Below are positions 8,118 through 15,985 of a DNA stretch of 23,074 nucleotides, piece by piece. This DNA is from JBGTCD01 sp041749015 (GTDB taxonomy: Bacteria > Bacteroidota > Bacteroidia > Cytophagales > Cyclobacteriaceae). The notes under the pieces were generated by a model. It saw nothing but the letters and a program-made list of their open reading frames with translations. It was not told the DNA's origin and searched no databases. Each line of letters begins with the position of its first letter. The stretch's first letter is position 1. The position numbers were made by a program, and so were the translations under genes. The stretch is from assembly GCA_041749015.1 (NCBI GenBank), contig JBGTCD010000019.1, positions 1 through 23,074 of the forward strand, given 5' to 3'.

Positions 8118-10004
8118 TCAGGTGGTTGCTTTAATTTTGGCCTCGAATTCGATAAGAATGTTTTGCCAGTCAGTAGGAGCAAATTCTGTGGCATTATCAT
8201 TTCGTTTGATCGCATCTTTAACTTTCTTTTTGAAATTCCATACTGTATTTCTCCTTAATTCGAGCATGTTGGATAGCTGGTCAATGGTCAGCTTGTGGTT
8301 CTGAGTCATTATGGTATATAGGATATAAAATGCCTTGTTGATTGGGAATCTGATGCCCTGAAAAAGTGTATGAGACGTAACCGACTCGTCATACCCGCAT
8401 TTGGTGCAACGTAAACTAAACTTCCGGCTACCTTCACAAAATTTATCATAATGGCATTTTTTACAGTGAAACTCTTCCGACCATTTGAGCTTAAATAAAT
8501 ATCGCATACAAGAGCTTTCATCCGGGAAAATCGTTTTAAATTCATTGAAGCTCAAAACTTTGGGGAAAACCCGATCTTTTAAGACCTCTTTCAAATTATT
8601 CTTGAGTTTCCAATTATCAAAATCTAACATGGAGTTAATTTGATTTAACTCCTTTGATTGGATCATGAGTTTTTCATGCGTTTCTTCTAGGACCCTATTC
8701 TTTTCATTTAGTGCGCTGGTTCTTTCCTTTACCTTTTCCTCAAGTTCCCGATTTACCTTTTCCTTTAGATCTGCATTGATCTGCAACTGTTGGATAATCC
8801 TCCTGGCTGCCTTATCGCGATTATTTTTTATGATTTTGACCCGATCTGCTAAAGCAAAAGTCAAAAACAGCATCTCTAACAAAAAGCCAATATGTAGGCT
8901 GTAATAGGAAGTAATTGTAAAAGGAATCACATTGTAATTGACGAGTGCCTTGATCAAAAAGCCAGAAAGGAGGATACCATAAGCAATCACAAAAAAACGT
9001 GCTGGTTTGTATCCTTTATACCAAACTCTAAGACTCGTGTAAAAAATAACACCAAATGGTATGACCTCAATAAAAGTGTAATTAAACAAAATGTCGAATA
9101 ACCAGAGGTCTAAAACAAAGAGTATGCTTCTGAATACTATAAGAAAAACTAATACCTTATCAAGAATCGGAGCATTGAACTTAGTTTTTAAAAAGCTCCT
9201 GGAAAACACCAATGCCCAAAAAACCAATAGGTATAGGAATATGCTGGCGGCTATTTGGTTCCATTGAGGGGCATTGGGCCATAGATACTGAAAAGCTATT
9301 CCATCGACGCATGCAGCATAAATCGCTACGCTTAGGAGATAAAAAATGTAGTAAACGGTCTTTCTTTCCCTTATGGCAATGAACATTAGAAAATTATAGA
9401 GGCATATGATCATTACCATACCATAGAATATCCCATACAGGTAATATTCATTTAAAGAATAAAAGACAAATCGGTCAATGGTACGTACTACAATTCTAAT
9501 ATCTGCAAACCGATGCGACTGGATGCGAAAGAAATAGGTACGCTGTCCAGGGAAATCATCCAGTAACAAATGGAAATTCTTATGCAGGAAGGTGCGCTGT
9601 AAATAAGGATAGGCATCACCGAATATTTCATAAGAATAATTGCCCTCTAAATTCGGGATATAAGCAGTAATCTGATCGATAGTCTGATCATAAAATTCAA
9701 TGGTCCAAACCTTTTCAGATTCCTTGGGATAGTCAATGGTTAACTTTACCCAGTAGGCGAAGTTAGGGTTGTAATCCTTATTTTTAAACTCAGGCAAAAA
9801 ATAAAAATTATCCTTTGCCGCTTCCTGAAGAATTTGATCGAATGTAGCTGTTCCGGTAGAGTCAATGAAAATATTGAGCTTATCCAAAGGAAAGATCATT
9901 TCCTCCCGGTGATCCTCAATCGGAATGGAGGTCTGGGCCCAAGCTAGAGTCCCGCAAAATTGCTGGATAGAAAATAGCATCAACAGGAAAAATACAACTC
10001 GCAT
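8118..10004 (-). CDS. 7TM-DISM membrane sensor fused to an IS1595-transposase-type zinc ribbon and HTH
   Basis: The 628 residues divide clearly. A signal peptide (1-24) and a periplasmic 7TMR-DISMED2-like domain (about 25-180: NFAYWVKLTI, TYFFRIQ) come first. Seven membrane helices (about 185-385, 7TM-DISM) follow, then a charged coiled coil (about 395-465: NRELEEKVKERTSALNEKN). The C-terminus (about 485-600) matches the N-terminal module of IS1595-family transposases: FPDESSCMRYLFKLKW, a zinc ribbon with C514/C517 and C533/C536, SVTSHTLFQGIRFPI (family form SVTxGTxxHxTRxPL), and a helix-turn-helix (QLSNMLELRRNTVWNFKKKV). No DDE/ISXO2 nuclease domain follows; the protein ends about 28 residues later. 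By family, DISMED2 domains are predicted to bind carbohydrate. I infer a membrane-tethered transcription regulator of the adjacent susCD operon. Domain calls are strong; target and signal are unproven. Confidence 0.9.
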   Translation of the reverse strand: MRVVFFLLMLFSIQQFCGTLAWAQTSIPIEDHREEMIFPLDKLNIFIDSTGTATFDQILQEAAKDNFYFLPEFKNKDYNPNFAYWVKLTIDYPKESEKVWTIEFYDQTIDQITAYIPNLEGNYSYEIFGDAYPYLQRTFLHKNFHLLLDDFPGQRTYFFRIQSHRFADIRIVVRTIDRFVFYSLNEYYLYGIFYGMVMIICLYNFLMFIAIRERKTVYYIFYLLSVAIYAACVDGIAFQYLWPNAPQWNQIAASIFLYLLVFWALVFSRSFLKTKFNAPILDKVLVFLIVFRSILFVLDLWLFDILFNYTFIEVIPFGVIFYTSLRVWYKGYKPARFFVIAYGILLSGFLIKALVNYNVIPFTITSYYSLHIGFLLEMLFLTFALADRVKIIKNNRDKAARRIIQQLQINADLKEKVNRELEEKVKERTSALNEKNRVLEETHEKLMIQSKELNQINSMLDFDNWKLKNNLKEVLKDRVFPKVLSFNEFKTIFPDESSCMRYLFKLKWSEEFHCKKCHYDKFCEGSRKFSLRCTKCGYDESVTSHTLFQGIRFPINKAFYILYTIMTQNHKLTIDQLSNMLELRRNTVWNFKKKVKDAIKRNDNATEFAPTDWQNILIEFEAKIKATT

Positions 10005-10087
10005 ATTTAAATATAACGGTTTATCCCATCAATTCCATTCCACCATCGATTTGGATTCTGGATGGTTAAGGTTTGAATGATCTATAA

Positions 10088-10122
10088 TTTTAAACCAGGT
10101 TGAATTAACTACTGGTTTAAAA
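10088..10122 (-). terminator. Perfect 11-bp hairpin after the lipase-like gene
   Basis: The arms TTTTAAACCAG (10088-10098) and CTGGTTTAAAA (10112-10122) are perfect complements around a 13-nt loop. The hairpin begins 3 nt after the stop codon of the minus-strand hydrolase (10126) and lies before the sensor gene start (10004). On the minus strand the tail is AT-rich rather than a clean U run, so it may be a 3'-end stabilising hairpin rather than a strong intrinsic terminator. The rest of the 121-bp gap should hold the sensor promoter; I saw no exact consensus box there. Confidence 0.5.
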
Positions 10123-10125
10123 CAG

Positions 10126-11355
10126 TTACCTTAAATCAAGCAAAATCGGGAAAAATGATTCCAGATAAGGAGCAAATCCCGAGCCATGATCGGTTCCAGG
10201 CAAGTTGGTGAAGGTCACTGTTTCTGCTGAGGCACCATTGCTGATGAATTGGTCAAAGGTGTCAATCGAAGTGAAATAAGGCACTGTGATGTCCTGGTCA
10301 CCATGATACATGTACATTCTCCGGGTTGGAGTCCAATTGTGGACGCTGTTGGTATTAAAGGCATTCACAATCTCATTATACAAGGGATCAGTATCGATAT
10401 TTTCCAGAAAATGAGGATTGATAAAATCAGCAACCACTTCGGTGAGCTGGCTATTGATTTGTCCCCCATCCTGGGTGCCATCAAACAAATCAGGAATCAG
10501 AGAGGCATAAGGCTCCTGAAAAAAATCTGAAGGCTCATAATCCCAATTATAAAACTCCTTGTATGCCATAGCCACATAAGCCATATAGAAAGGGTCACTA
10601 TAAGTTTCCCGCCCAAAAAAATATTCCTGAACCGATTTTACATTATACCCTCCTGCTGCCGGAAAAGACGCCACCAGTTCCATGCCGGGAATACTCTTTG
10701 CTTCTATTCCTTTATGCGCAGCCATGGTGGTGTAGCCACCTTCAGAATATCCTGCCAAAAATATTTTTCCATTGAAGTTATTCCCTATTTCCTCTGCAAG
10801 GAATTTAGCGGCTCGGATATTGTCGCGTACCACCTGAGCGGATGGGCCCTCAACATAATATGGATGCAAAACCTGGGTAGAAGCGCCAAAACCGATGTAA
10901 TCAGGGAGCACCGCAATAAAGCCTGGACTGGCCATTGCCTGAAAAAATATCATAGTAGGTGCATTTGGAGCAGTCACAGAAAAGGCACTGCTATGGGCCA
11001 CAATGGTGCCATTCTGAAAACTAAAAATACCTACAGGATCATCAGTATCAGGCAAAACCACCAAACCGGAAGCCTCTATCGTATTGCCTTTGTAGGTAGT
11101 TTCATAGGTGACTTTATAAACATTTACCCGATACACTAGTTCTTCCAATGGCAGGTCAAAGTCAGCAAATTGCAACAATGATCTAATCTCACCTGCACTT
11201 CTTGTAGATATATATTCATAATCCAAAAGGTTAGATATCTCCTCAGGATCCAGAGGCTGTGGTGGCAGGTCATCCTGCTCACAGCTTATCAAAAATAATA
11301 ACCCAGCCAGAACCCCGATTACCGGAATAAAAAATTTAAATCGCTTCACATTCAT
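10126..11355 (-). CDS. Alpha/beta-hydrolase lipoprotein, secretory-lipase/esterase-like
   Basis: I chose the ATG at 11355 because it begins a clean lipoprotein signal (MNVKRFKFFIPVIGVLAG, lipobox LISC, C25, then EQDD); the longer frame from 11475 adds 40 residues without signal character. The 409-residue product has an alpha/beta-hydrolase core: GLVVLPDTDDPVGI near the start, FIAVLPDYIGFG, the nucleophile elbow AGYSEGG (S204), HGDQDITVPY (D355 as likely acid) and GTDHGSG (H390). This layout fits the secretory lipase (PF03583-like) and prolyl-peptidase-like esterases of Bacteroidota. Substrate is unknown. It is divergent from the M14 peptidase and points toward the PUL but is separated from it by a hairpin, so membership of the PUL is doubtful. 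Confidence 0.85.
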   Translation of the reverse strand: MNVKRFKFFIPVIGVLAGLLFLISCEQDDLPPQPLDPEEISNLLDYEYISTRSAGEIRSLLQFADFDLPLEELVYRVNVYKVTYETTYKGNTIEASGLVVLPDTDDPVGIFSFQNGTIVAHSSAFSVTAPNAPTMIFFQAMASPGFIAVLPDYIGFGASTQVLHPYYVEGPSAQVVRDNIRAAKFLAEEIGNNFNGKIFLAGYSEGGYTTMAAHKGIEAKSIPGMELVASFPAAGGYNVKSVQEYFFGRETYSDPFYMAYVAMAYKEFYNWDYEPSDFFQEPYASLIPDLFDGTQDGGQINSQLTEVVADFINPHFLENIDTDPLYNEIVNAFNTNSVHNWTPTRRMYMYHGDQDITVPYFTSIDTFDQFISNGASAETVTFTNLPGTDHGSGFAPYLESFFPILLDLR

Positions 11356-11370
11356 TTCAATTCGTTTTTG

Positions 11371-11378
11371 CGAATATA
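11371..11378 (-). promoter_or_regulatory. Possible -7 box for the lipase-like gene
   Basis: The minus strand reads TATATTCG, 7 of 8 matches to TAnnTTTG, about 15 nt upstream of the ATG at 11355. No good -33 TTTG is seen at the expected spacing, so support is weak. Confidence 0.25.
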
Positions 11379-11481
11379 GAAAGAAAAATTTAAGTACCAG
11401 AGACCAATGTTTTAACTTAGTGATAAACACCGCTATATTGCTAAAACCATCAATTAAAGATGCCATTTCCTTCAAAAACCG

Positions 11482-11489
11482 TATATTTG
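11482..11489 (+). promoter_or_regulatory. Bacteroidota -7 box (TATATTTG) for the M14 peptidase
   Basis: TATATTTG is an exact match to the primary sigma-factor -7 consensus TAnnTTTG of Bacteroidota. If used, transcription would begin near 11495, downstream of the first in-frame ATG (11420) and upstream of the TTG at 11528, which decides the start chosen for the following gene. No clear -33 TTTG is visible. Confidence 0.45.
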
Positions 11490-11527
11490 AATACTTTTTC
11501 CTACATTTTAATTTAAACCCAGGATTT

Positions 11528-14500
11528 TTGAGATTTCTTCGTGTCTTCGTAATTGTCAGCTCAATTCTTACTGCTCTAATGCAGGAAGGTTATTCTCAAA
11601 CCTATAAAGAAGTCAAGGTATATCTGGACCATGCCGCCATGCTAAGACTCCAGAGTTTGGACATGGACCTCGGGCATGTTCATGGTAAGCCAGGAGAATA
11701 TCTGATAGGCGTGTTCAGTGAAGTAGACCTGGAGGCTTTACACAGGGAGGGCTTTCTTACCGAGATATTAATTGATGATCTCCAGAGCCATTTTCAGGAA
11801 TTAATTACAAAAGATATCCCAAGGAGTGAAAAGAGCTCATGTGAAGGTGGTACGATTTCAAACCCTATTGACACAGTGACCGTGCCCACTGATTATGCAC
11901 TTGGCAGCATGGGTGGGTATCCGACCTATCAGGAAATGTTAAACCACCTGGACAATATGGCCACTAAATACCCTAATCTGATCAGTGAGAAAGCCCAAAT
12001 TGGAGATTTTACTACACATAATGGTCATCCAATTTATTATGCAAAATTGAGTAATAACGTAGATCCTGAAAATCCCAACGGCAAACCCCAGGTTTTGTAC
12101 TCTGCACTGCATCACGCCAGAGAGCCAGGGAGCTTGTCCTCTCTGATCTTTTTCATTTATTACCTCCTCGAAAATTACGGATCTAATACCCTGGTAAATC
12201 AAATTTTAAATGAAAGGGAACTGTACATCATCCCCTGCCTCAATCCTGACGGCTATATTTATAATGAACAAATTGCCCCAAATGGCGGTGGCATGTGGCG
12301 CAAAAACCGAAGAAATAATGGGAATGGATCATTTGGGGTGGACCTAAATAGAAATTATGGGTTTGAATGGGGAACTCAATACTCATCTGGAAACACCTTC
12401 TCGGATGTATATCGGGGACCTTTTCCTTTTTCGGAACCTGAAATACAGGCTATGCAGTATTTTACTGAAAGTCATGAATTTGTTATGGCATTTAATAACC
12501 ATACTTATGGCAATTTACTCTTATTCCCGTACGGGTATGCACCTAATGTGCCCTCTCCGGATGATGCACTATACCGTGATTTGACTGAAAAAATGGTGGC
12601 GGTCAACAAATACAATAATATGATCAGTGCAAACCTATACCCTGCTGCCGGAGATTCTGATGACTGGATGTACGGGGAACAAACCACCAAGAATAAAATA
12701 CTGGCCATGACACCTGAAATCGGAGAAAGCTTTTGGCTGCCACCTTCACAAATCACCAGAGTAGATCAGGAGCTTTTATGGCAGAACATGTCCATGAGTC
12801 TCATGGCTGATGAATTTATCCTTTTTAAGCCTCAGGTTTTTGCAAATGGCATCACAAGAGATGGCAGCTATTCTATAGGCTTCGATATTGAAAACAATGG
12901 GATCAATCCCGCGGAAACAGTAAGTGTAAAATTCCATTCTAATACTGAAGGATTAGCTTTAGAAACAAATGAGATCATTTTTAATAATCCGGCTCATTTT
13001 CAATCCATCCCAGGACAATTTGTGCTCGAATTTGAATCCCCTGAGATGATACCAGAAATCCTGGAATATTCTATTGAAGTGGTCTATGGCACATCTTCAA
13101 ATACCTATTCCTTTTCACAATCATTAAATACTGGACTTGTTCCTGTCACAATATTTGAAGACCAATTTTCTGATTTGGATGCCTGGGAATTTGATCAACC
13201 TTGGGGTACCACCACTACATTTTTCACCTCCCCACCAAGGTCCGCAGCGGACTCACCTGGTGGTAATTATGCTAATAACATCAATTCTGCAATGGTGATG
13301 AAAGAACCCATCGACCTCAACCTAGCCGAATCAGCATTTCTATCATTCTCAGCACGCTGGAATATTGAATATGATTACGACCTCATGCAAGTGAGCGTAG
13401 TGCTCCCTGGCGGTCAAAAGACTACCCTTTGCGGGCAATATACCCGAACCAACCAATTTGATGCAATTGGTTATGATGGCAACCAGCCATCCTGGATACA
13501 AGAAACCATCGACCTTACCCCATTTATTGGAGAGGAAATTCGGATTGAGTTCAGGATGATTAGTGATGCCTTTGTCACGGAGGAAGGATTCTATCTTGAC
13601 GATTTAAAAATAACGGTATTAGCCCCTTCTGAAAATTTGGTGCCAGCCGTCACCAATTTAATCCCAAACAATGGCGACAATAATGCACCATTAGCATCTC
13701 CCTTAAGGGTGATTTTTGATCAGAAAATTTTTCTTGAAAATGAGGAAGGGGTTCAACTAATTACCTCAGAAGAACTGGAGGTACCGGTTTCGATATACGT
13801 TTTAAATGATAATGAACTGATTATTGAACCAGAAACAGGTTTGAATTATGAAACTAACTATACGGTTATTGTAGGTCCAGATGTGGTCCGTAATTTTACC
13901 GGAAGTTTCTTTGAGGGGATATCAGACTGGAGCTTTTCAACCAGGGCAGTACCAGTGCCACCTACCATCGTCCAAACGCTGCCAGAAAATAACGCCCTCG
14001 AAGTACCTGTTGATACTGAAATTTTCATTGAATTTGATCAGGTAATAACAGATGTCAATCTGGACCAAATTAAGCTGATCAGTGAAGATGGAATGGGAAT
14101 ATCCATTGAATTGGCTTCAGATGTGGGCAATTCCAAATCCAATGACTTCTCCTTAAAACCTTTGGAGAATTTATCCCAGGGTACCAATTATGATTTTTTT
14201 CTTTATGAAGAGTCTGTATTAGGCTCTGATGGGGCCTGGAATATAGGCAGTGATACACCTGTTCTGACCTTTACTACAGTAGCTCCAGTTTCAGGCTTAC
14301 AAAATTCAGGTTTTGAACCATTCATTCTTTATCCAAATCCAAGTAAGGATAGACAAATTAACCTCCTGGTGCCTGATTTTCATAGGGAAGCTCCAATTCA
14401 ATATGCCTTAATGGATATGAGGGGTATCATTCTGGAGGCAGGCAATATCGATGGGTCTCAAGGTAAAGTAAGACTCAAATTGAACCACCATCCGGTAGGA

Positions 14501-14566
14501 GTTTATTTCTTCAGCATCAATTTCGGCAATGGCACTCAGATGTTTAGGATTCTAATTGAGAATTGA
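11528..14566 (+). CDS. Secreted M14 zinc carboxypeptidase with T9SS C-terminal sorting domain
   Basis: Starting at the TTG at 11528 gives a clean 24-residue signal peptide (cut after GYSQ) and a 1012-residue protein; the in-frame ATG at 11420 adds 36 residues that do not look like a signal and lies before the -7 box. The peptidase domain (about 120-430) has the metal motif HxxE in HHAREPG (H196, E199), the third ligand in FNNHTYG (H325), substrate-binding NR in DLNRNYGFEWG, and the general base Glu in TPEIGES (E397). A MAM-like jelly roll follows (about 550-690), then two SbsA Ig-like domains, and a type IX secretion C-terminal domain beginning ILYPNPSKDRQ and ending in a basic-to-hydrophobic strand. 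It should be exported and released or attached by the type IX system to degrade external protein. Confidence 0.93.
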   Translation: MRFLRVFVIVSSILTALMQEGYSQTYKEVKVYLDHAAMLRLQSLDMDLGHVHGKPGEYLIGVFSEVDLEALHREGFLTEILIDDLQSHFQELITKDIPRSEKSSCEGGTISNPIDTVTVPTDYALGSMGGYPTYQEMLNHLDNMATKYPNLISEKAQIGDFTTHNGHPIYYAKLSNNVDPENPNGKPQVLYSALHHAREPGSLSSLIFFIYYLLENYGSNTLVNQILNERELYIIPCLNPDGYIYNEQIAPNGGGMWRKNRRNNGNGSFGVDLNRNYGFEWGTQYSSGNTFSDVYRGPFPFSEPEIQAMQYFTESHEFVMAFNNHTYGNLLLFPYGYAPNVPSPDDALYRDLTEKMVAVNKYNNMISANLYPAAGDSDDWMYGEQTTKNKILAMTPEIGESFWLPPSQITRVDQELLWQNMSMSLMADEFILFKPQVFANGITRDGSYSIGFDIENNGINPAETVSVKFHSNTEGLALETNEIIFNNPAHFQSIPGQFVLEFESPEMIPEILEYSIEVVYGTSSNTYSFSQSLNTGLVPVTIFEDQFSDLDAWEFDQPWGTTTTFFTSPPRSAADSPGGNYANNINSAMVMKEPIDLNLAESAFLSFSARWNIEYDYDLMQVSVVLPGGQKTTLCGQYTRTNQFDAIGYDGNQPSWIQETIDLTPFIGEEIRIEFRMISDAFVTEEGFYLDDLKITVLAPSENLVPAVTNLIPNNGDNNAPLASPLRVIFDQKIFLENEEGVQLITSEELEVPVSIYVLNDNELIIEPETGLNYETNYTVIVGPDVVRNFTGSFFEGISDWSFSTRAVPVPPTIVQTLPENNALEVPVDTEIFIEFDQVITDVNLDQIKLISEDGMGISIELASDVGNSKSNDFSLKPLENLSQGTNYDFFLYEESVLGSDGAWNIGSDTPVLTFTTVAPVSGLQNSGFEPFILYPNPSKDRQINLLVPDFHREAPIQYALMDMRGIILEAGNIDGSQGKVRLKLNHHPVGVYFFSINFGNGTQMFRILIEN

Positions 14567-14605
14567 TCAAGCAATTCAGTTATCTGGTTTTACTGAACCA
14601 TTCCC

Positions 14606-14613
14606 TACTTTTG
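14606..14613 (+). promoter_or_regulatory. Bacteroidota -7 box (TACTTTTG) upstream of yidD
   Basis: TACTTTTG matches TAnnTTTG exactly and lies 51 nt before the yidD ATG, in the 98-bp gap after the M14 peptidase. The -33 region holds only a loose GTTTT. It could also serve the ACMSD-like gene downstream. Confidence 0.45.
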
Positions 14614-14664
14614 ATAGTTGAAAAATAACGTCTTATTTATCCAACTGGCTTGCACCCTTAGGAG

Positions 14665-14928
14665 ATGAAAAAATTCTTTTCTGCTTTACTCATCCTGCCC
14701 ATACGCCTGTATCAATATGGGATTAGCCCCTATCTGGGACAGCACTGCCGGCACCAACCTTCCTGCTCTCAATACACCATTGAAGCCATCAAGACATGGG
14801 GGCCAATCAAAGGCGTCTGGCTGGGAACAAAAAGGATTAGTAAATGCCACCCCTGGGGCACTCATGGCTATGACCCTGTGCCTGAAAAGAAAGCTTCCCC
14901 ACCAAAAACTTCATCAATAAACCCTTAA
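14665..14928 (+). CDS. yidD: Membrane protein insertion efficiency factor YidD
   Basis: The 87-residue protein carries all YidD (PF01809, former DUF37) signatures: an amphipathic N-terminus (PIRLYQYGISP), CRHQPSCSQYTIEA (28-41), KCHPWG (60-65) and GYDPVP (68-73). Family members sit at the inner face of the membrane and help YidC/Sec insert membrane proteins. In many bacteria yidD sits between rnpA and yidC, but those genes are not beside it here, as is common in Bacteroidota. A basic, proline-rich tail of about 15 residues follows the conserved part. Confidence 0.95.
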   Translation: MKKFFSALLILPIRLYQYGISPYLGQHCRHQPSCSQYTIEAIKTWGPIKGVWLGTKRISKCHPWGTHGYDPVPEKKASPPKTSSINP

Positions 14929-14970
14929 TTCTGTATCTTTAAAAGTTATTAGTTCAAGTCCGGATCCGAC

Positions 14971-15984
14971 ATGCTTAAAATCGACATGCATACCCATATT
15001 ATTCCAAAGGACCTTCCCAACTTTGCGGAGCGGTTTGGATATGGCGATTTTATATTTCTCCAGCATCATAAGCCAGGATTCGCCAAAATGATGCGGCGCA
15101 ATCAATTTTTTAGGGAAATAGGGGAAAACTGCTGGAACCCGGAATTACGCATCAATGAATACGAAAAATATAATACACAGGTGCAGGTAATATGTACCAT
15201 TCCGGTGTTATTTAATTATTGGGCCCGGCCTGATGACGGACTCATCACCGCTCAGTTTTTAAATGACCATATTGCTGGGGTGGTGTCAAAGTATCCTAAA
15301 AATTACATAGGGCTTGGCACCGTACCGATGCAGGACATTGATCTTGCCGTTCAGGAGTTGGAACGTTGTAAGAATGAACTAGGGCTGCCCGGCATCCAGA
15401 TTGGATCTAATATTAATGATGAAAACCTCAATGATGAAAAGTTTTTCCCATTCTTTGAGGCTTGTCAGAAATTAGGAATGGCTGTTTTGGTGCACCCCTG
15501 GAATATGATGGGACAAAAAAATATGCCCAGTTACTGGCTGCCATGGCTGGTGGGTATGCCTGCTGAAACGGCCAGAGCTATTTGCTCCTTTATTTTTGGG
15601 GGTATATTCGAAAAATTACCAAAGCTAAGAGTTAATTTTGCACATGGTGGAGGCTCATTCCTCCCTACCCTGGGCAGAATCGAACATGGTTTTAATTGCC
15701 GTCCTGATTTGGTTGCAGTAGATAATCAGGTAAACCCCAGGGCCTATTTGGGAAAATTTTGGGTAGATTCAATCACACATGACCCTATGCTCCTTGAGTA
15801 CATCCTCAAGTTGGTGGGCTCATCGAAAATTACTTTGGGATCAGATTACCCATTCCCTCTGGGAGATTTAGAAATTGGCAGGATGATTGAAGAGATGGAT
15901 ATGTATCAGAATGATCTGGAAAATATTTTCTCTGGTGCTACTCTGGATTGGCTCAATTTAAAGAAGGATAACTTCGTTAATTAA
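14971..15984 (+). CDS. 2-amino-3-carboxymuconate-6-semialdehyde decarboxylase (ACMSD)
   Basis: The 337-residue protein aligns through its whole length with the ACMSD branch of the amidohydrolase-2 family, including the vertebrate enzyme, which is nearly the same length. Zinc ligands are visible: H7 and H9 (DMHTH), H175 (LVHPWNM), and D292 (GSDYPFPLG); H225 (FAHGGG) and R48 (FREIGENCWNP) match the other active-site residues. Shared blocks include YWLPWLVGMPAETARAICS and HGFNCRPDL. The enzyme decarboxylates ACMS, drawing the kynurenine pathway toward complete oxidation instead of quinolinate and NAD. The partner genes of tryptophan breakdown are not in the window. The following gene starts 1 nt after its stop, so the two are translationally linked. 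Confidence 0.93.
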   Translation: MLKIDMHTHIIPKDLPNFAERFGYGDFIFLQHHKPGFAKMMRRNQFFREIGENCWNPELRINEYEKYNTQVQVICTIPVLFNYWARPDDGLITAQFLNDHIAGVVSKYPKNYIGLGTVPMQDIDLAVQELERCKNELGLPGIQIGSNINDENLNDEKFFPFFEACQKLGMAVLVHPWNMMGQKNMPSYWLPWLVGMPAETARAICSFIFGGIFEKLPKLRVNFAHGGGSFLPTLGRIEHGFNCRPDLVAVDNQVNPRAYLGKFWVDSITHDPMLLEYILKLVGSSKITLGSDYPFPLGDLEIGRMIEEMDMYQNDLENIFSGATLDWLNLKKDNFVN

Positions 15985-15985
15985 A

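Noticed and set aside
8309..8640. Remnant of an IS1595 insertion sequence
   Set aside because: The zinc-ribbon/HTH module is in frame with an intact receptor, keeps its metal ligands, has no nuclease part, and I saw no terminal inverted repeats or target duplication around it. A domesticated domain explains it better.
11356..11475. 40-residue N-terminal extension of the lipase-like lipoprotein
   Set aside because: The clean lipoprotein signal begins at the internal ATG (11355), and the extension overlaps the divergent promoter region.
14575..14597. 6-bp hairpin after the M14 peptidase as a terminator
   Set aside because: TTCAGT/ACTGAA is short, has an 11-nt loop and no T run.
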